A stretch of DNA of 64,000 nt from Bdellovibrio sp. qaytius (GTDB lineage: Bacteria > Bdellovibrionota > Bdellovibrionia > Bdellovibrionales > Bdellovibrionaceae). Below are positions 17,776 to 25,315 of this stretch, piece after piece. The notes under the pieces are model-generated. The model worked only from the letters and a program-made list of their open reading frames with translations, was not told the origin of the DNA and did not search any database. Location: positions 1,634,001 to 1,698,000 of the forward strand of contig CP025734.1 in NCBI GenBank assembly GCA_004011035.1, read 5' to 3'. Numbering within the stretch: position 1 is the first letter of the stretch; every line of letters begins with the position of its first letter. The position numbers were made by a program, and so were the translations under genes.

Positions 17776-18792
17776 ATGGCTATTTCATATAAAGACAGTG
17801 GTGTAGATATCGATAAGGCTGATGTGTTTGTGAATAAAATTTCACAAATGGTGAAGTCAACTTACAATCAAAATGTGCAAAGTGGGGTAGGGGGCTTTTG
17901 TGCTCTTTACAAAATGGATCAAGAAAGATTCTTAGCTTCAAGCACCGATGGGGTAGGGACTAAGTTAAAATTAGCGATTGAATTAGATAAACACGACACA
18001 ATCGGTATTGATTTGGTGGCAATGTGTGTAAACGATTTAATTTGCTCTGGTGCAAGACCATTATTTTTCTTAGATTATTTTGCCAGTTCAAAACTAGAAT
18101 TAAACACCTCAGAAAAAATCATTGAAGGCATCGTTGAAGGCTGCTTACAATCAAAAATGGTTTTAATCGGTGGTGAAACAGCAGAAATGCCAGGAATGTA
18201 TCAACCTAAAGATTACGATTTAGCCGGGTTTTCAGTAGGCGAAGTGTTCACACATAATTTAGTCGACGGAACAAAGCTAAAAGATGGCGATACGTTAGTT
18301 GCGATTAAAAGCTCTGGTTTTCATTCAAACGGCTATTCATTAGTACGTAAAATTATAACTGATGTGGCAGCTCAAAAATTACAGCCAACAGAGTTAGAGC
18401 AACTTAAAAAAGATTGTCTAACACCAACAAGAATTTACGTGAATCCTATTTTAAATTTATTAACAAAGTTTAAAGACAATATTAAAGGGCTAGCGAATAT
18501 CACAGGTTCTGGATTTTTAAATATTCCGCGCATGAATGAAAAATTTGATTACTACTGTACTGAAACAACAAGCTTACCCGCTTTTATGCAAACAGTTTGT
18601 CAGATGAGTGGTTTATCAGAATTAGAACTGCATAAAACATTTAACATGGGTGTAGGCTTTGTGATCGCCACTGATAAGCCTGAGCAGGTGATGCATGGCT
18701 TGCATGAATACGGCGAGCAATCTTACGTGTTAGGTAAAGTTAAATCAGGCGGCACAGGTAAAGTGTATTTAAAAGGACAAGAAATTATCTAG
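17776..18792 (+). CDS. purM: Phosphoribosylformylglycinamidine cyclo-ligase (AIR synthetase)
   Basis: 338 aa. MAISYKDSGVDIDKADVFV is the PurM start; STDGVGTKLKLA near 54 and GGETAEMPGMY near 132 are the nucleotide and substrate loops. It closes the FGAM ring with ATP to give AIR. It is the last gene of the purF operon. Its stop TAG overlaps the stop of the convergent gene 18789 on the palindrome CTAG, with no terminator between. Confidence 0.97.
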   Translation: MAISYKDSGVDIDKADVFVNKISQMVKSTYNQNVQSGVGGFCALYKMDQERFLASSTDGVGTKLKLAIELDKHDTIGIDLVAMCVNDLICSGARPLFFLDYFASSKLELNTSEKIIEGIVEGCLQSKMVLIGGETAEMPGMYQPKDYDLAGFSVGEVFTHNLVDGTKLKDGDTLVAIKSSGFHSNGYSLVRKIITDVAAQKLQPTELEQLKKDCLTPTRIYVNPILNLLTKFKDNIKGLANITGSGFLNIPRMNEKFDYYCTETTSLPAFMQTVCQMSGLSELELHKTFNMGVGFVIATDKPEQVMHGLHEYGEQSYVLGKVKSGGTGKVYLKGQEII

Positions 18793-19199
18793 TATTCAGC
18801 GCAAAGTTCTTTAACTTGATCTAAGAAACATTCCCATTCTTGAGTGTAAGTGGGGTCTCCGGTTTGATCGAAATAAGTGACATATCCGGATTGAGAAGGC
18901 GAATCGTTTTCGGCGTGAAAACTAAACAAGAAGTTTTCACCTAGCTCAGTCGTTGAATAAATTTTCACAGATGTTTTTGTCTCATCGCAAACAGCTTTAT
19001 TGATCTTGTATCCCATCGGACGAATGCCATAGGGAATATGACGATCCATGATAATTAAAGACGCTTTTGGGTCTACATTCAGACGTAAGTAAGTTTGAAA
19101 AATATCGTACGAATACCAGCGACGGCACAAGTTGATTTGGCCTGCGTGAACGAGTGAAGTGAATGTAGTTAAGATTAAAACAAAAACGATATTTTTCAT
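18789..19199 (-). CDS. Small exported protein of unknown function
   Basis: 136 aa with a signal peptide ending VHA near residue 19. The mature part has four cysteines, CRRWYSYD just after the cleavage site, one in the middle and two in WECFLDQVKELC at the end, so two disulfides are likely. No family recognised. It is convergent with purM and shares the stop palindrome CTAG. A 9-bp inverted repeat lies directly in front of its ATG. Confidence 0.75.
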   Translation of the reverse strand: MKNIVFVLILTTFTSLVHAGQINLCRRWYSYDIFQTYLRLNVDPKASLIIMDRHIPYGIRPMGYKINKAVCDETKTSVKIYSTTELGENFLFSFHAENDSPSQSGYVTYFDQTGDPTYTQEWECFLDQVKELCAEY

Positions 19200-19204
19200 G
19201 GTTG

Positions 19205-19232
19205 GTCTTTCAATTAGTTAAATTTGAAAGAC
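19205..19232 (-). promoter_or_regulatory. 9-bp perfect inverted repeat in the leader of gene 18789
   Basis: GTCTTTCAA (19205-19213) and TTGAAAGAC (19224-19232) with a 10-nt AT-rich spacer, ending 6 bp before the ATG of the minus-strand gene. It could be an operator overlapping the promoter, or an RNA hairpin covering the ribosome site, since GAAAGA is the only purine run near the start. Confidence 0.5.
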
Positions 19233-19261
19233 TTGTCATGCAAAATGTATTCTTAAGGCTT

Positions 19262-19280
19262 TCGGGGCGGTATACCCCGA
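19262..19280 (-). terminator. GC-rich hairpin after the RNase Y gene
   Basis: Arms TCGGGG and CCCCGA with a 7-nt loop begin 8 bp after the rny stop on the minus strand. No T run follows on that strand, so it is not a standard intrinsic terminator; it may pause RNA polymerase or protect a 3' end. Confidence 0.4.
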
Positions 19281-19287
19281 GTAAAGA

Positions 19288-20943
19288 TTATCTACGGTTA
19301 TGATTGTGATTGTCACGTCCGCCACCGCGATCATTTTGGTGACCTTGGCGTGATTCAGACACGATCGTTTCACGAACAACAACTACTTTGATTTGGCCTG
19401 GGTACTGCATTTCTTCTTCGATGGTCTTTGCGATCTTTTCAGCGATTTGTAATGCGCCTAAATCATCAACCTGACGCGAGTTAACTAAAACTCTACATTC
19501 ACGGCCACCATTTAAAACAAACACATCTGTAACGCCTTGAAAGCGTTTTGAGATCTCTTGAAGACCTGTCACTTTTTGCGTGTAAGTTTCCATTGTTGAA
19601 CGACGTGCGCCTGGACGACCACCTGAAATCGCATCGGCTGCGATGACTAAAAAGTCCATATCCGCTTCGGGTTGCACATCATAGTGATGGGCGCGAACGG
19701 CATGAACCACTTCAGGATCTTCACCACGAGCTTCAATAAAATCAGCCCCAATCACCGCATGTGAACCATCAAATTGATGATCTAAGGCTTTACCTAAATC
19801 ATGAAGTAAGCCTGCACGTTTTGATTTTTTAATATCAGCGCGAATCTCTGCAGCTAACAACGACGCAAACCAACCCACTTCAGCACAGTGAAAATATTGA
19901 TTTTGTGTGTATGAATAACGGTAACGTAAAGAACCCATCACTTGGCGAATTTCAGGATGGATGTTTTGCATCGCTAATTCTTTAGCTTGAAGATCGCCAT
20001 CTTTTTTTATCTGACGTAATAATTCAGCTTTTAAATTCTCGCCTGTTTTGCGAATGTGTTCTGCAGGTAAGGGTTTGTTTTGTTTTTCGATATCTTTGAA
20101 TAGTTTTTCAAATAATCTACGTGTTAATTCACGACGAACTGGATCATAACCAATGACTTGAATGTTTAACATTCTTTCTGGATCTGGTTGTTCATCAATG
20201 TAGATATCACAACCTGTAACTTCTTCAACAGCAGCCACGTTATCTTTTAAAGCGTGGCAAAAATGGCTGCGCACTTTTTCGTCTGGAAAATAAGTCGAAG
20301 AAATATTTCTTTCAGTGCTCATTTCTTTTGTGAAACGATCAATACATAAACCTAAGATGCGTTTAGCTTTAGCTTCAGCAAATTCTTTATGTTCTTCTTC
20401 AGCGAAGTTAATATAATTTTCAAAGTCTTGGTTGGCTTCAGTGATTAGCTGAGACGTGATATCTTGAATGACTTCTTCTTCTTTAAGCTGAGTTTTAGTG
20501 TGCAATTGATTTTGGTAACCTTGCTTAATTTGAATAAGCTGATCAACGAATACTTGAAATGATTTTTGCTGGTCTGTTAAACGCATTGATAATTCACGTA
20601 AATCAGTTTCCATTTTAAATAAACCACCACGATTAGTTTTGTCTGTTTCTTCGTGAGATTTTTTACGCTCAGCGATTTGCTGTTCTAAATCAGTGCAGCG
20701 GCCTTCCATTAAAAGGTGCGCTTCTTCAACTTTACCCCAGGCTGTTAATTCAATTTCTTGAATGACTTCATTACGTTCATCTTCTTCAAGTTGAAATTGC
20801 TCTTGGGCTTCTTTTAAAATATCTGCAGCTTCTTCTTTAGCTTCTTTTAAAACTAAACGTTCAACGGCTTTTTTGATCGCGTAAATAACTGCGCCGCCTA
20901 ATAAAAGGCCAACGATAAAATTCATAACTGTTGCTAAACTCAT
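19288..20943 (-). CDS. rny: Ribonuclease Y with a degenerate KH loop
   Basis: 551 aa. Residues 7-25 form a membrane anchor, 28-200 a long charged coiled coil, about 213-270 the KH region, and about 345-470 the HD phosphohydrolase domain with H381-D382 in LLHDLGKALDH and the RNase Y hallmark GGRPGARRSTMETY. RNase Y is an endoribonuclease that starts mRNA decay at the membrane. In the KH region the normal GREG loop is replaced by HALK (about 230-233), so the usual RNA-gripping GXXG is absent. The C-terminus has an extra Arg/Gly/Asn/His-rich tail of about 20 residues. It follows the MFS gene by 14 bp. Confidence 0.93.
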   Translation of the reverse strand: MSLATVMNFIVGLLLGGAVIYAIKKAVERLVLKEAKEEAADILKEAQEQFQLEEDERNEVIQEIELTAWGKVEEAHLLMEGRCTDLEQQIAERKKSHEETDKTNRGGLFKMETDLRELSMRLTDQQKSFQVFVDQLIQIKQGYQNQLHTKTQLKEEEVIQDITSQLITEANQDFENYINFAEEEHKEFAEAKAKRILGLCIDRFTKEMSTERNISSTYFPDEKVRSHFCHALKDNVAAVEEVTGCDIYIDEQPDPERMLNIQVIGYDPVRRELTRRLFEKLFKDIEKQNKPLPAEHIRKTGENLKAELLRQIKKDGDLQAKELAMQNIHPEIRQVMGSLRYRYSYTQNQYFHCAEVGWFASLLAAEIRADIKKSKRAGLLHDLGKALDHQFDGSHAVIGADFIEARGEDPEVVHAVRAHHYDVQPEADMDFLVIAADAISGGRPGARRSTMETYTQKVTGLQEISKRFQGVTDVFVLNGGRECRVLVNSRQVDDLGALQIAEKIAKTIEEEMQYPGQIKVVVVRETIVSESRQGHQNDRGGGRDNHNHNRR

Positions 20944-20957
20944 AATTAATAATGTCC

Positions 20958-22226
20958 TTAAATTTGACCTTGAACTTCGGCCTCTATCATTGCTTCTTCA
21001 TCAGTCGCAGTAGGCTGGTCTAAATATTTCAATTTTTGTAAAATCACTAACGTAAATAATCCTGTGCCGATCGCCATGTAACCCACCGCTGGGTAATTCA
21101 AAAGCCGACCGTCTACAGGGTCAATTGTAACCATAAGCCCTGCTATGTAAGCGCCGGCGGCCATTGCCATCGATTGCAAACAACTGAGTAAACTCATAAA
21201 AGCTCCGCGCTGCTGCGATGACACTGCGCCAGAAACTAAAGCCTGTGCTGGAATCATGCGCGATCCGGCAGAGATAAAAAATAATCCCGCCACAAGTAAA
21301 ACCACCCAAAGGCTATCTTTACCTTGGTGTGTAACTAAGAAAATCGGAACGATCGAAAATAAAATCGAGTACATGTAGATTTTAGCTTTGCCATAACGAT
21401 CAGAAAATCTTCCCACCATCGGAGCACTGAAGAATGAACAGATACCACCGATAAGATAAATTAAAGTCAGCTGACTTTCGCTTAAGCCGGCATTCACAAC
21501 CTGTGATGTGGCGATAAAAGGAATAATACTAAAGTGCGAAAACATCACGAAAAACATAAAGATCAATGACATTCTTTGAACTGGTGATTGTAAAACAGAA
21601 ATCGCTGGCTGCCAAAACGGAACTTTCGGAACATGTTTCATTTCAGGTTCAACTTTTAAATGGCTGCTGATGCTTGGAACATAATGGTAAATGCCCACTA
21701 AAATAACCAAACACAAAATAGCTAAGAAAATAAATGGAGCATACCAACTTAAAGATTGTGAAAGAAAAATCGAAAACGGAACACCTAAGATCGACGCTGC
21801 TGAAAACGCTGTGGCTAAAAATCCCATCGCCATTCCACGGCGTTTATAATCAATCAAATCACTAGTGATAGATAAAATAATTGAATTCATCACACCACCA
21901 AAAAAGCCTGTCATCGAACGGGCAATTAAAAGTGTGTGGTAATCGCGAGCTAAGCCGCAAAAAATTGTCGCTAAAGTAAAACCGGTAAATAAAACGAGTA
22001 AGCTTTTTTTGCGATCAAAACGATCCATATAAAACGACGCTAGAAATCCTGAAACGCCTGCAAAAAAAGTATAACTTGAAACTAATAAGCTAAATTGTTG
22101 AGCTTCGATCGAAAAAAGTCGCATCAATTGCGTACCCATCGGCATGATGATCATGAAATCAACGATGTGATTGAATTGAACAAAGGCCAAGACAGTGAGG
22201 ATTTTTTTCTCTAAAGATGTAAACAC
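20958..22226 (-). CDS. Major facilitator superfamily transporter
   Basis: 422 aa with about 12 membrane segments. The loop between segments 2 and 3, YMDRFDRKKSLL, is the MFS motif A, partly repeated in GRFSDRYGKAK in the second half. The pattern resembles drug/metabolite proton antiporters; the substrate cannot be predicted. It is 14 bp upstream of rny on the same strand, so the two may be cotranscribed, without an evident functional link. Confidence 0.88.
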   Translation of the reverse strand: MFTSLEKKILTVLAFVQFNHIVDFMIIMPMGTQLMRLFSIEAQQFSLLVSSYTFFAGVSGFLASFYMDRFDRKKSLLVLFTGFTLATIFCGLARDYHTLLIARSMTGFFGGVMNSIILSITSDLIDYKRRGMAMGFLATAFSAASILGVPFSIFLSQSLSWYAPFIFLAILCLVILVGIYHYVPSISSHLKVEPEMKHVPKVPFWQPAISVLQSPVQRMSLIFMFFVMFSHFSIIPFIATSQVVNAGLSESQLTLIYLIGGICSFFSAPMVGRFSDRYGKAKIYMYSILFSIVPIFLVTHQGKDSLWVVLLVAGLFFISAGSRMIPAQALVSGAVSSQQRGAFMSLLSCLQSMAMAAGAYIAGLMVTIDPVDGRLLNYPAVGYMAIGTGLFTLVILQKLKYLDQPTATDEEAMIEAEVQGQI

Positions 22227-22309
22227 AATGACTTAAGTCTATCTTTAGGGTGAGTCGTCTTAAAGGTTTTCTTTTGTGAACGTCCTGCGTTATGTGATAC
22301 AAGAATCGA

Positions 22310-22756
22310 ATGTGGCCAAAAATACTTTCAGTAACAAAAACAGCGTTTATTAGTTTTTTAATTTTCTTCTTCTTATTTTGGATTTTTATCTGGAATTTTT
22401 CTTTTGTTTTTAAACAAAAAGTCGTCGGCGAAGTGCAAAAAATCGAGCACGTTGGCGCTCAAGCTGTAATTACAAACAACATGCCGATAAATCCGCAGGT
22501 GTTTTCGTTTTCAGTAGCCATTAAAGATTTAAAAACGAATGAAATTCACATGGCTTCAAGCGAAGATCGCAAATGGGGAGCCGTACAACCAGGCAACTGT
22601 GTCGTGGCTGCATTCTTTCCTTACGAACCATGGAAACTAAGCAAAGGAATGACCGATCGTAATGCAAGACTTCTACAAAATTTCGTAAATTGCGCCGACG
22701 TACCAAGAGAAGAAGGTTTCTTCTCTTGGTTAAAATTCTTTTTCCTAGTTTATTAA
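22310..22756 (+). CDS. Single-span membrane protein of unknown function
   Basis: 148 aa. Residues 8-36 form one strongly hydrophobic, Phe-rich segment; the rest is a soluble domain with two cysteines (NCVV near 98, NCAD near 127). The C-terminus is hydrophobic (FFSWLKFFFLVY). No family recognised. It is divergent from the MFS gene, 83 bp apart. A perfect 13-bp hairpin lies inside its last codons, and three further small hairpins follow the stop. Confidence 0.65.
   Translation: MWPKILSVTKTAFISFLIFFFLFWIFIWNFSFVFKQKVVGEVQKIEHVGAQAVITNNMPINPQVFSFSVAIKDLKTNEIHMASSEDRKWGAVQPGNCVVAAFFPYEPWKLSKGMTDRNARLLQNFVNCADVPREEGFFSWLKFFFLVY
22702..22730 (+). terminator. Strong hairpin inside the 3' end of gene 22310
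   Basis: A 13-nt arm at 22702-22714 (ACCAAGAGAAGAA) is perfectly complementary to 22718-22730, with a 3-nt loop. It is followed by TAAAATTCTTTTTCC. Stem plus U-rich run resembles an intrinsic terminator, but it lies 26 bp before the stop codon, inside the frame. Confidence 0.5.
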
Positions 22757-22781
22757 GAAATTCTAATGATTGAAACGAAGA

Positions 22782-22854
22782 GGACGACCAAAAGGTCGGC
22801 CCTTTAGAATAAGGTCTGCCGAAGGCAGATCAAAACAAGAGCGCAATTCTGCGC
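22782..22854 (+). repeat. Composite intergenic palindrome cluster with family A repeat, copy 2
   Basis: Three hairpins stand side by side between convergent genes. First, CGACC/GGTCG around AAAA (22785-22798), extended by GG/CC outside a mismatch. Second, the family A hairpin with arms GGTCTGCC and GGCAGATC around GAA (22813-22831) inside the 37-bp block 22801-22837 shared with 4299-4335. Third, GCGCA/TGCGC around ATTC (22841-22854). The order family A hairpin followed by a GCA-TTC-TGC hairpin recurs at 44495-44538. Confidence 0.75.
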
Positions 22855-22857
22855 GAA

Positions 22858-23010
22858 CTACTTAAAAATTGAAGTCACGAAAGTCTGAGCACGAAGCCCA
22901 GATACAGGGTAACCATTGCGCGTTTGGTTCATTTTTTGGTGAATCATGTACGTGAGTGTTAACGCCATAAATACGATGAACCAATTTCTCATTTGCATGT
23001 AATGAAGCAT
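22858..23010 (-). CDS. Putative 50-aa single-span membrane protein
   Basis: Starts with ATG at 23010 behind AAAAGG with 7-nt spacing, 11 bp after the pgsA stop. The product begins MLHYMQMRNWF, has one hydrophobic stretch (about 9-24), and ends in a Lys/Arg/Thr-rich tail. The frame continues upstream to 23097, but that part is antisense-frame overlap with pgsA. No family recognised. Support is the ribosome site, the tight spacing after pgsA and the membrane-protein pattern. Confidence 0.5.
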   Translation of the reverse strand: MLHYMQMRNWFIVFMALTLTYMIHQKMNQTRNGYPVSGLRAQTFVTSIFK

Positions 23011-23021
23011 AAATAAACCTT

Positions 23022-23588
23022 TTAAGACTTTTTCTCGTCTAAATAGAGTTTGAAGTAATCCCAACCGCTGATAAGGCTTAATAAAACACTGAACCACAGA
23101 AGTCCATAACCTATCTTTAAGTTAGGAAAGTAGGGATGTATTTCGTTCACCATCATGAAAGGAACGGATATCATTTGTAAAGCCGCCTTCCATTTGCCCG
23201 TAGTTTGTGCAGGAATCACAAGGCCATCAGCTGATGCGGCAGCTCTGATTCCGCCCACTAATGTGTCGCGAAAAATAAATAAAATAACCATCCAAGGATC
23301 GATCTTTTGCTGATGAAGTAAGATGACTAGAATAGCCATAACTAAAATCTTATCAGCCACCGGATCTAAAAATTTGCCAAGATTAGAGACTGCATTGTAT
23401 TTGCGGGCAAGATGACCATCATAATAATCAGTGATTGAAGCTGCGTAAAAAAGAACTACGGCGATCCAATCAAAATAATATCCAGGAAAATCTTTGCCAT
23501 AAAGTAAGAGCAAAGCCACCGGAACCGTCGCGAAAATTCGCCCAACGGTAAGAGTCATAGGAAGTTTTTGTTTCGAGAATATACTCAT
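23022..23588 (-). CDS. pgsA: CDP-diacylglycerol-glycerol-3-phosphate 3-phosphatidyltransferase
   Basis: 188 aa, four to five membrane segments. The CDP-alcohol phosphotransferase motif D-x2-D-G-x2-A-R-x8-G-x3-D-x3-D is complete between DYYDGHLAR and GKFLDPVAD (about residues 55-80). It makes phosphatidylglycerophosphate, the precursor of phosphatidylglycerol and cardiolipin. Other CDP-alcohol transferases share this motif, but length and the GGIRAAASADGLVIPA stretch fit PgsA. Two starts are possible (23588 or Met11); neither has a strong ribosome site. Confidence 0.88.
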   Translation of the reverse strand: MSIFSKQKLPMTLTVGRIFATVPVALLLLYGKDFPGYYFDWIAVVLFYAASITDYYDGHLARKYNAVSNLGKFLDPVADKILVMAILVILLHQQKIDPWMVILFIFRDTLVGGIRAAASADGLVIPAQTTGKWKAALQMISVPFMMVNEIHPYFPNLKIGYGLLWFSVLLSLISGWDYFKLYLDEKKS

Positions 23589-23630
23589 ATCGCTTTGATC
23601 TTGAGTTAGGCCATCCCCCTATGTCAAGAT

Positions 23631-24059
23631 ATGTCGATGTTCACAATTACACGCACTGTTCACGTTTATGAAACGGATTTGATGGCGATTGTTCACCATA
23701 CAAATTATCTTCGTTATTGCGAAGAAGCTCGCGTTGCATGGTGTAAGGCTTTCGTTGCTCATGCTGAAAGTGATAAAGTTTTTGAACATCAAAATGTTTT
23801 CGATTTAACGGTCGTTGAAACACGCGTGAAACATAAAGCTCCTATCAAATATACAGACAATGTTCGCATTGAAATGCAGGCAAAGATTGATGGAATCATT
23901 TTATGTTTTCAGTATAAAGTTTTAAATGACACAAACATTTGTGCCATTGTTGAAACGACCCATTGTAGTGTAAATGAGAAATTAAAACCAAAGCGTCTGG
24001 CAGCAAAATATATCGACGCAGTAAAAAAGGACACCCCATGGACAGAAACCTGGCTTTAG
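23631..24059 (+). CDS. YbgC-like acyl-CoA thioesterase (hotdog fold)
   Basis: 142 aa. VYETDLMAIVHHTNYLRYCEEAR at about residues 11-33 matches the 4HBT/YbgC signature, with the Tyr, Asp and His of the active site. The rest fits a single hotdog domain. These enzymes hydrolyse acyl-CoA or acyl-ACP thioesters. Unlike classical ybgC it is not beside tolQRA. It is divergent from pgsA and its last 22 bases overlap glpX. Confidence 0.85.
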   Translation: MSMFTITRTVHVYETDLMAIVHHTNYLRYCEEARVAWCKAFVAHAESDKVFEHQNVFDLTVVETRVKHKAPIKYTDNVRIEMQAKIDGIILCFQYKVLNDTNICAIVETTHCSVNEKLKPKRLAAKYIDAVKKDTPWTETWL

Positions 24060-25003
24060 AATTTGTACGTATTACCGAAGCAGCAGCAATAGCATCGGCA
24101 AAATGGATTGGCTCTGGACAAGAAAAAGCAGCTGATCAAGCTGCCGTTGATGCCATGAGAAAAGCGTTTGATTCTGTTCGTATGGATGGCACTGTCGTGA
24201 TCGGTGAAGGTGAGCGCGATGAAGCTCCAATGCTTTACATCGGTGAAAAAGTTGGAAACAAAAAAGATGCGGACGCGCCACAAATCGATATCGCACTTGA
24301 TCCTTTAGAAGGAACAACAATTTGTGCAACAGGCGGCGTTGGTTCAATCTCTGTGATGGCGATGGCTGAAAAAGGTGGATTTTTACATGCACCAGATACT
24401 TACATGGATAAAATTGCCGTAGGTCCAATGGCTAAAGGCTGTATCGATATCGATAAATCAGCGACTGAAAATTTAAACCGTATTTCTGAAGCTTTAAAAA
24501 AACCAGTGAATGAAATCACAGCGGTTATTTTAGATCGCCCTCGTCACAAAGATTTAATTGCTGAAGTTCGCAAAGCGGGCGCTCGTATTCACCTCATCGG
24601 TGATGGCGATGTGTCGGCGGCAGTCGCAGCAGCATGGCCTGATTCAGGTGTTGATGTGTTGTTCGGTATTGGTGGTGCTCCTGAAGGCGTAATTTCTGCA
24701 GCAGCTATGCGTTGTTTAGGCGGAGACTTTCAAGGTCGTCTTAAATTTAGAAACGAAGAAGAAAAAGAACGTGCGCTTCGCATGGGCATAAAAGATTTAA
24801 ATAAAAAATACTCAATCGACGAATTAGCGTCGGGAAAAGTCATGTTTTGCGCAACTGGCGTTACTGACGGGCCTTTTTTAAAAGGTGTTAAAGTTTACCC
24901 GGGCCGTAAAGCCAGAACTCATTCAGTGGTCATGCGTTCACAAACCGGAACTATTAGAAACGTAGAAACGTTTCATGATTTTTCTGTAAAAGCTGAGGTT
25001 TAG
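24038..25003 (+). CDS. glpX: Class II fructose-1,6-bisphosphatase
   Basis: 321 aa, starting MDRNLALEFVRITEAAAIAS behind AAGGAC. VVIGEGERDEAPML near 51 and DPLEGTTICA near 87 hold the metal- and substrate-binding acidic residues of the GlpX family. It removes the 1-phosphate of fructose-1,6-bisphosphate for gluconeogenesis. No glycerol genes are nearby. Its start lies in the end of the thioesterase gene, indicating coupled translation. Confidence 0.96.
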   Translation: MDRNLALEFVRITEAAAIASAKWIGSGQEKAADQAAVDAMRKAFDSVRMDGTVVIGEGERDEAPMLYIGEKVGNKKDADAPQIDIALDPLEGTTICATGGVGSISVMAMAEKGGFLHAPDTYMDKIAVGPMAKGCIDIDKSATENLNRISEALKKPVNEITAVILDRPRHKDLIAEVRKAGARIHLIGDGDVSAAVAAAWPDSGVDVLFGIGGAPEGVISAAAMRCLGGDFQGRLKFRNEEEKERALRMGIKDLNKKYSIDELASGKVMFCATGVTDGPFLKGVKVYPGRKARTHSVVMRSQTGTIRNVETFHDFSVKAEV

Positions 25004-25007
25004 TTTT

Positions 25008-25289
25008 TTGGAACTGATTTGTTTTCGCTGCCAGAAAGGCAATCAGGTAGATAAGGTCGGGTACCGTGAAGAGTGTTTTCACTGTAAACAGGATCTGCAT
25101 GTCTGCAAGAATTGTAACTTCTATGATGTGAAAGCTTACAACGAATGTCGTGAACCATCGGCAGATGTGGTTCGTGATAAAGAAAAATTTAATTTCTGCG
25201 ATTTTTTTCAGCCCTCAGGCAAAGGCCCTGCTCAAGACGAGAAGGCCAAGTTAAAAGCAGCGGCAGACGCGTTATTTAAAAAAAGTTAG
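25008..25289 (+). CDS. Conserved cysteine-rich zinc-ribbon-like protein
   Basis: 93 aa, start TTG at 25008 with GAGGT upstream; no ATG is available before the conserved region. Eight cysteines are arranged as CFRC (5, 8), CFHC (23, 26), CKNC (33, 36), C47 and C64, suggesting one or two zinc sites. The HVCKNCNFYD...ECREP...FCDFF pattern is one I associate with conserved small proteins of delta-type proteobacteria; the function is unknown. The C-terminal 25 residues are Ala/Lys-rich and probably helical. It sits 4 bp after glpX. Confidence 0.8.
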   Translation: MELICFRCQKGNQVDKVGYREECFHCKQDLHVCKNCNFYDVKAYNECREPSADVVRDKEKFNFCDFFQPSGKGPAQDEKAKLKAAADALFKKS

Positions 25290-25315
25290 CGAATACAAAT
25301 AGGAGATAAAGGATT

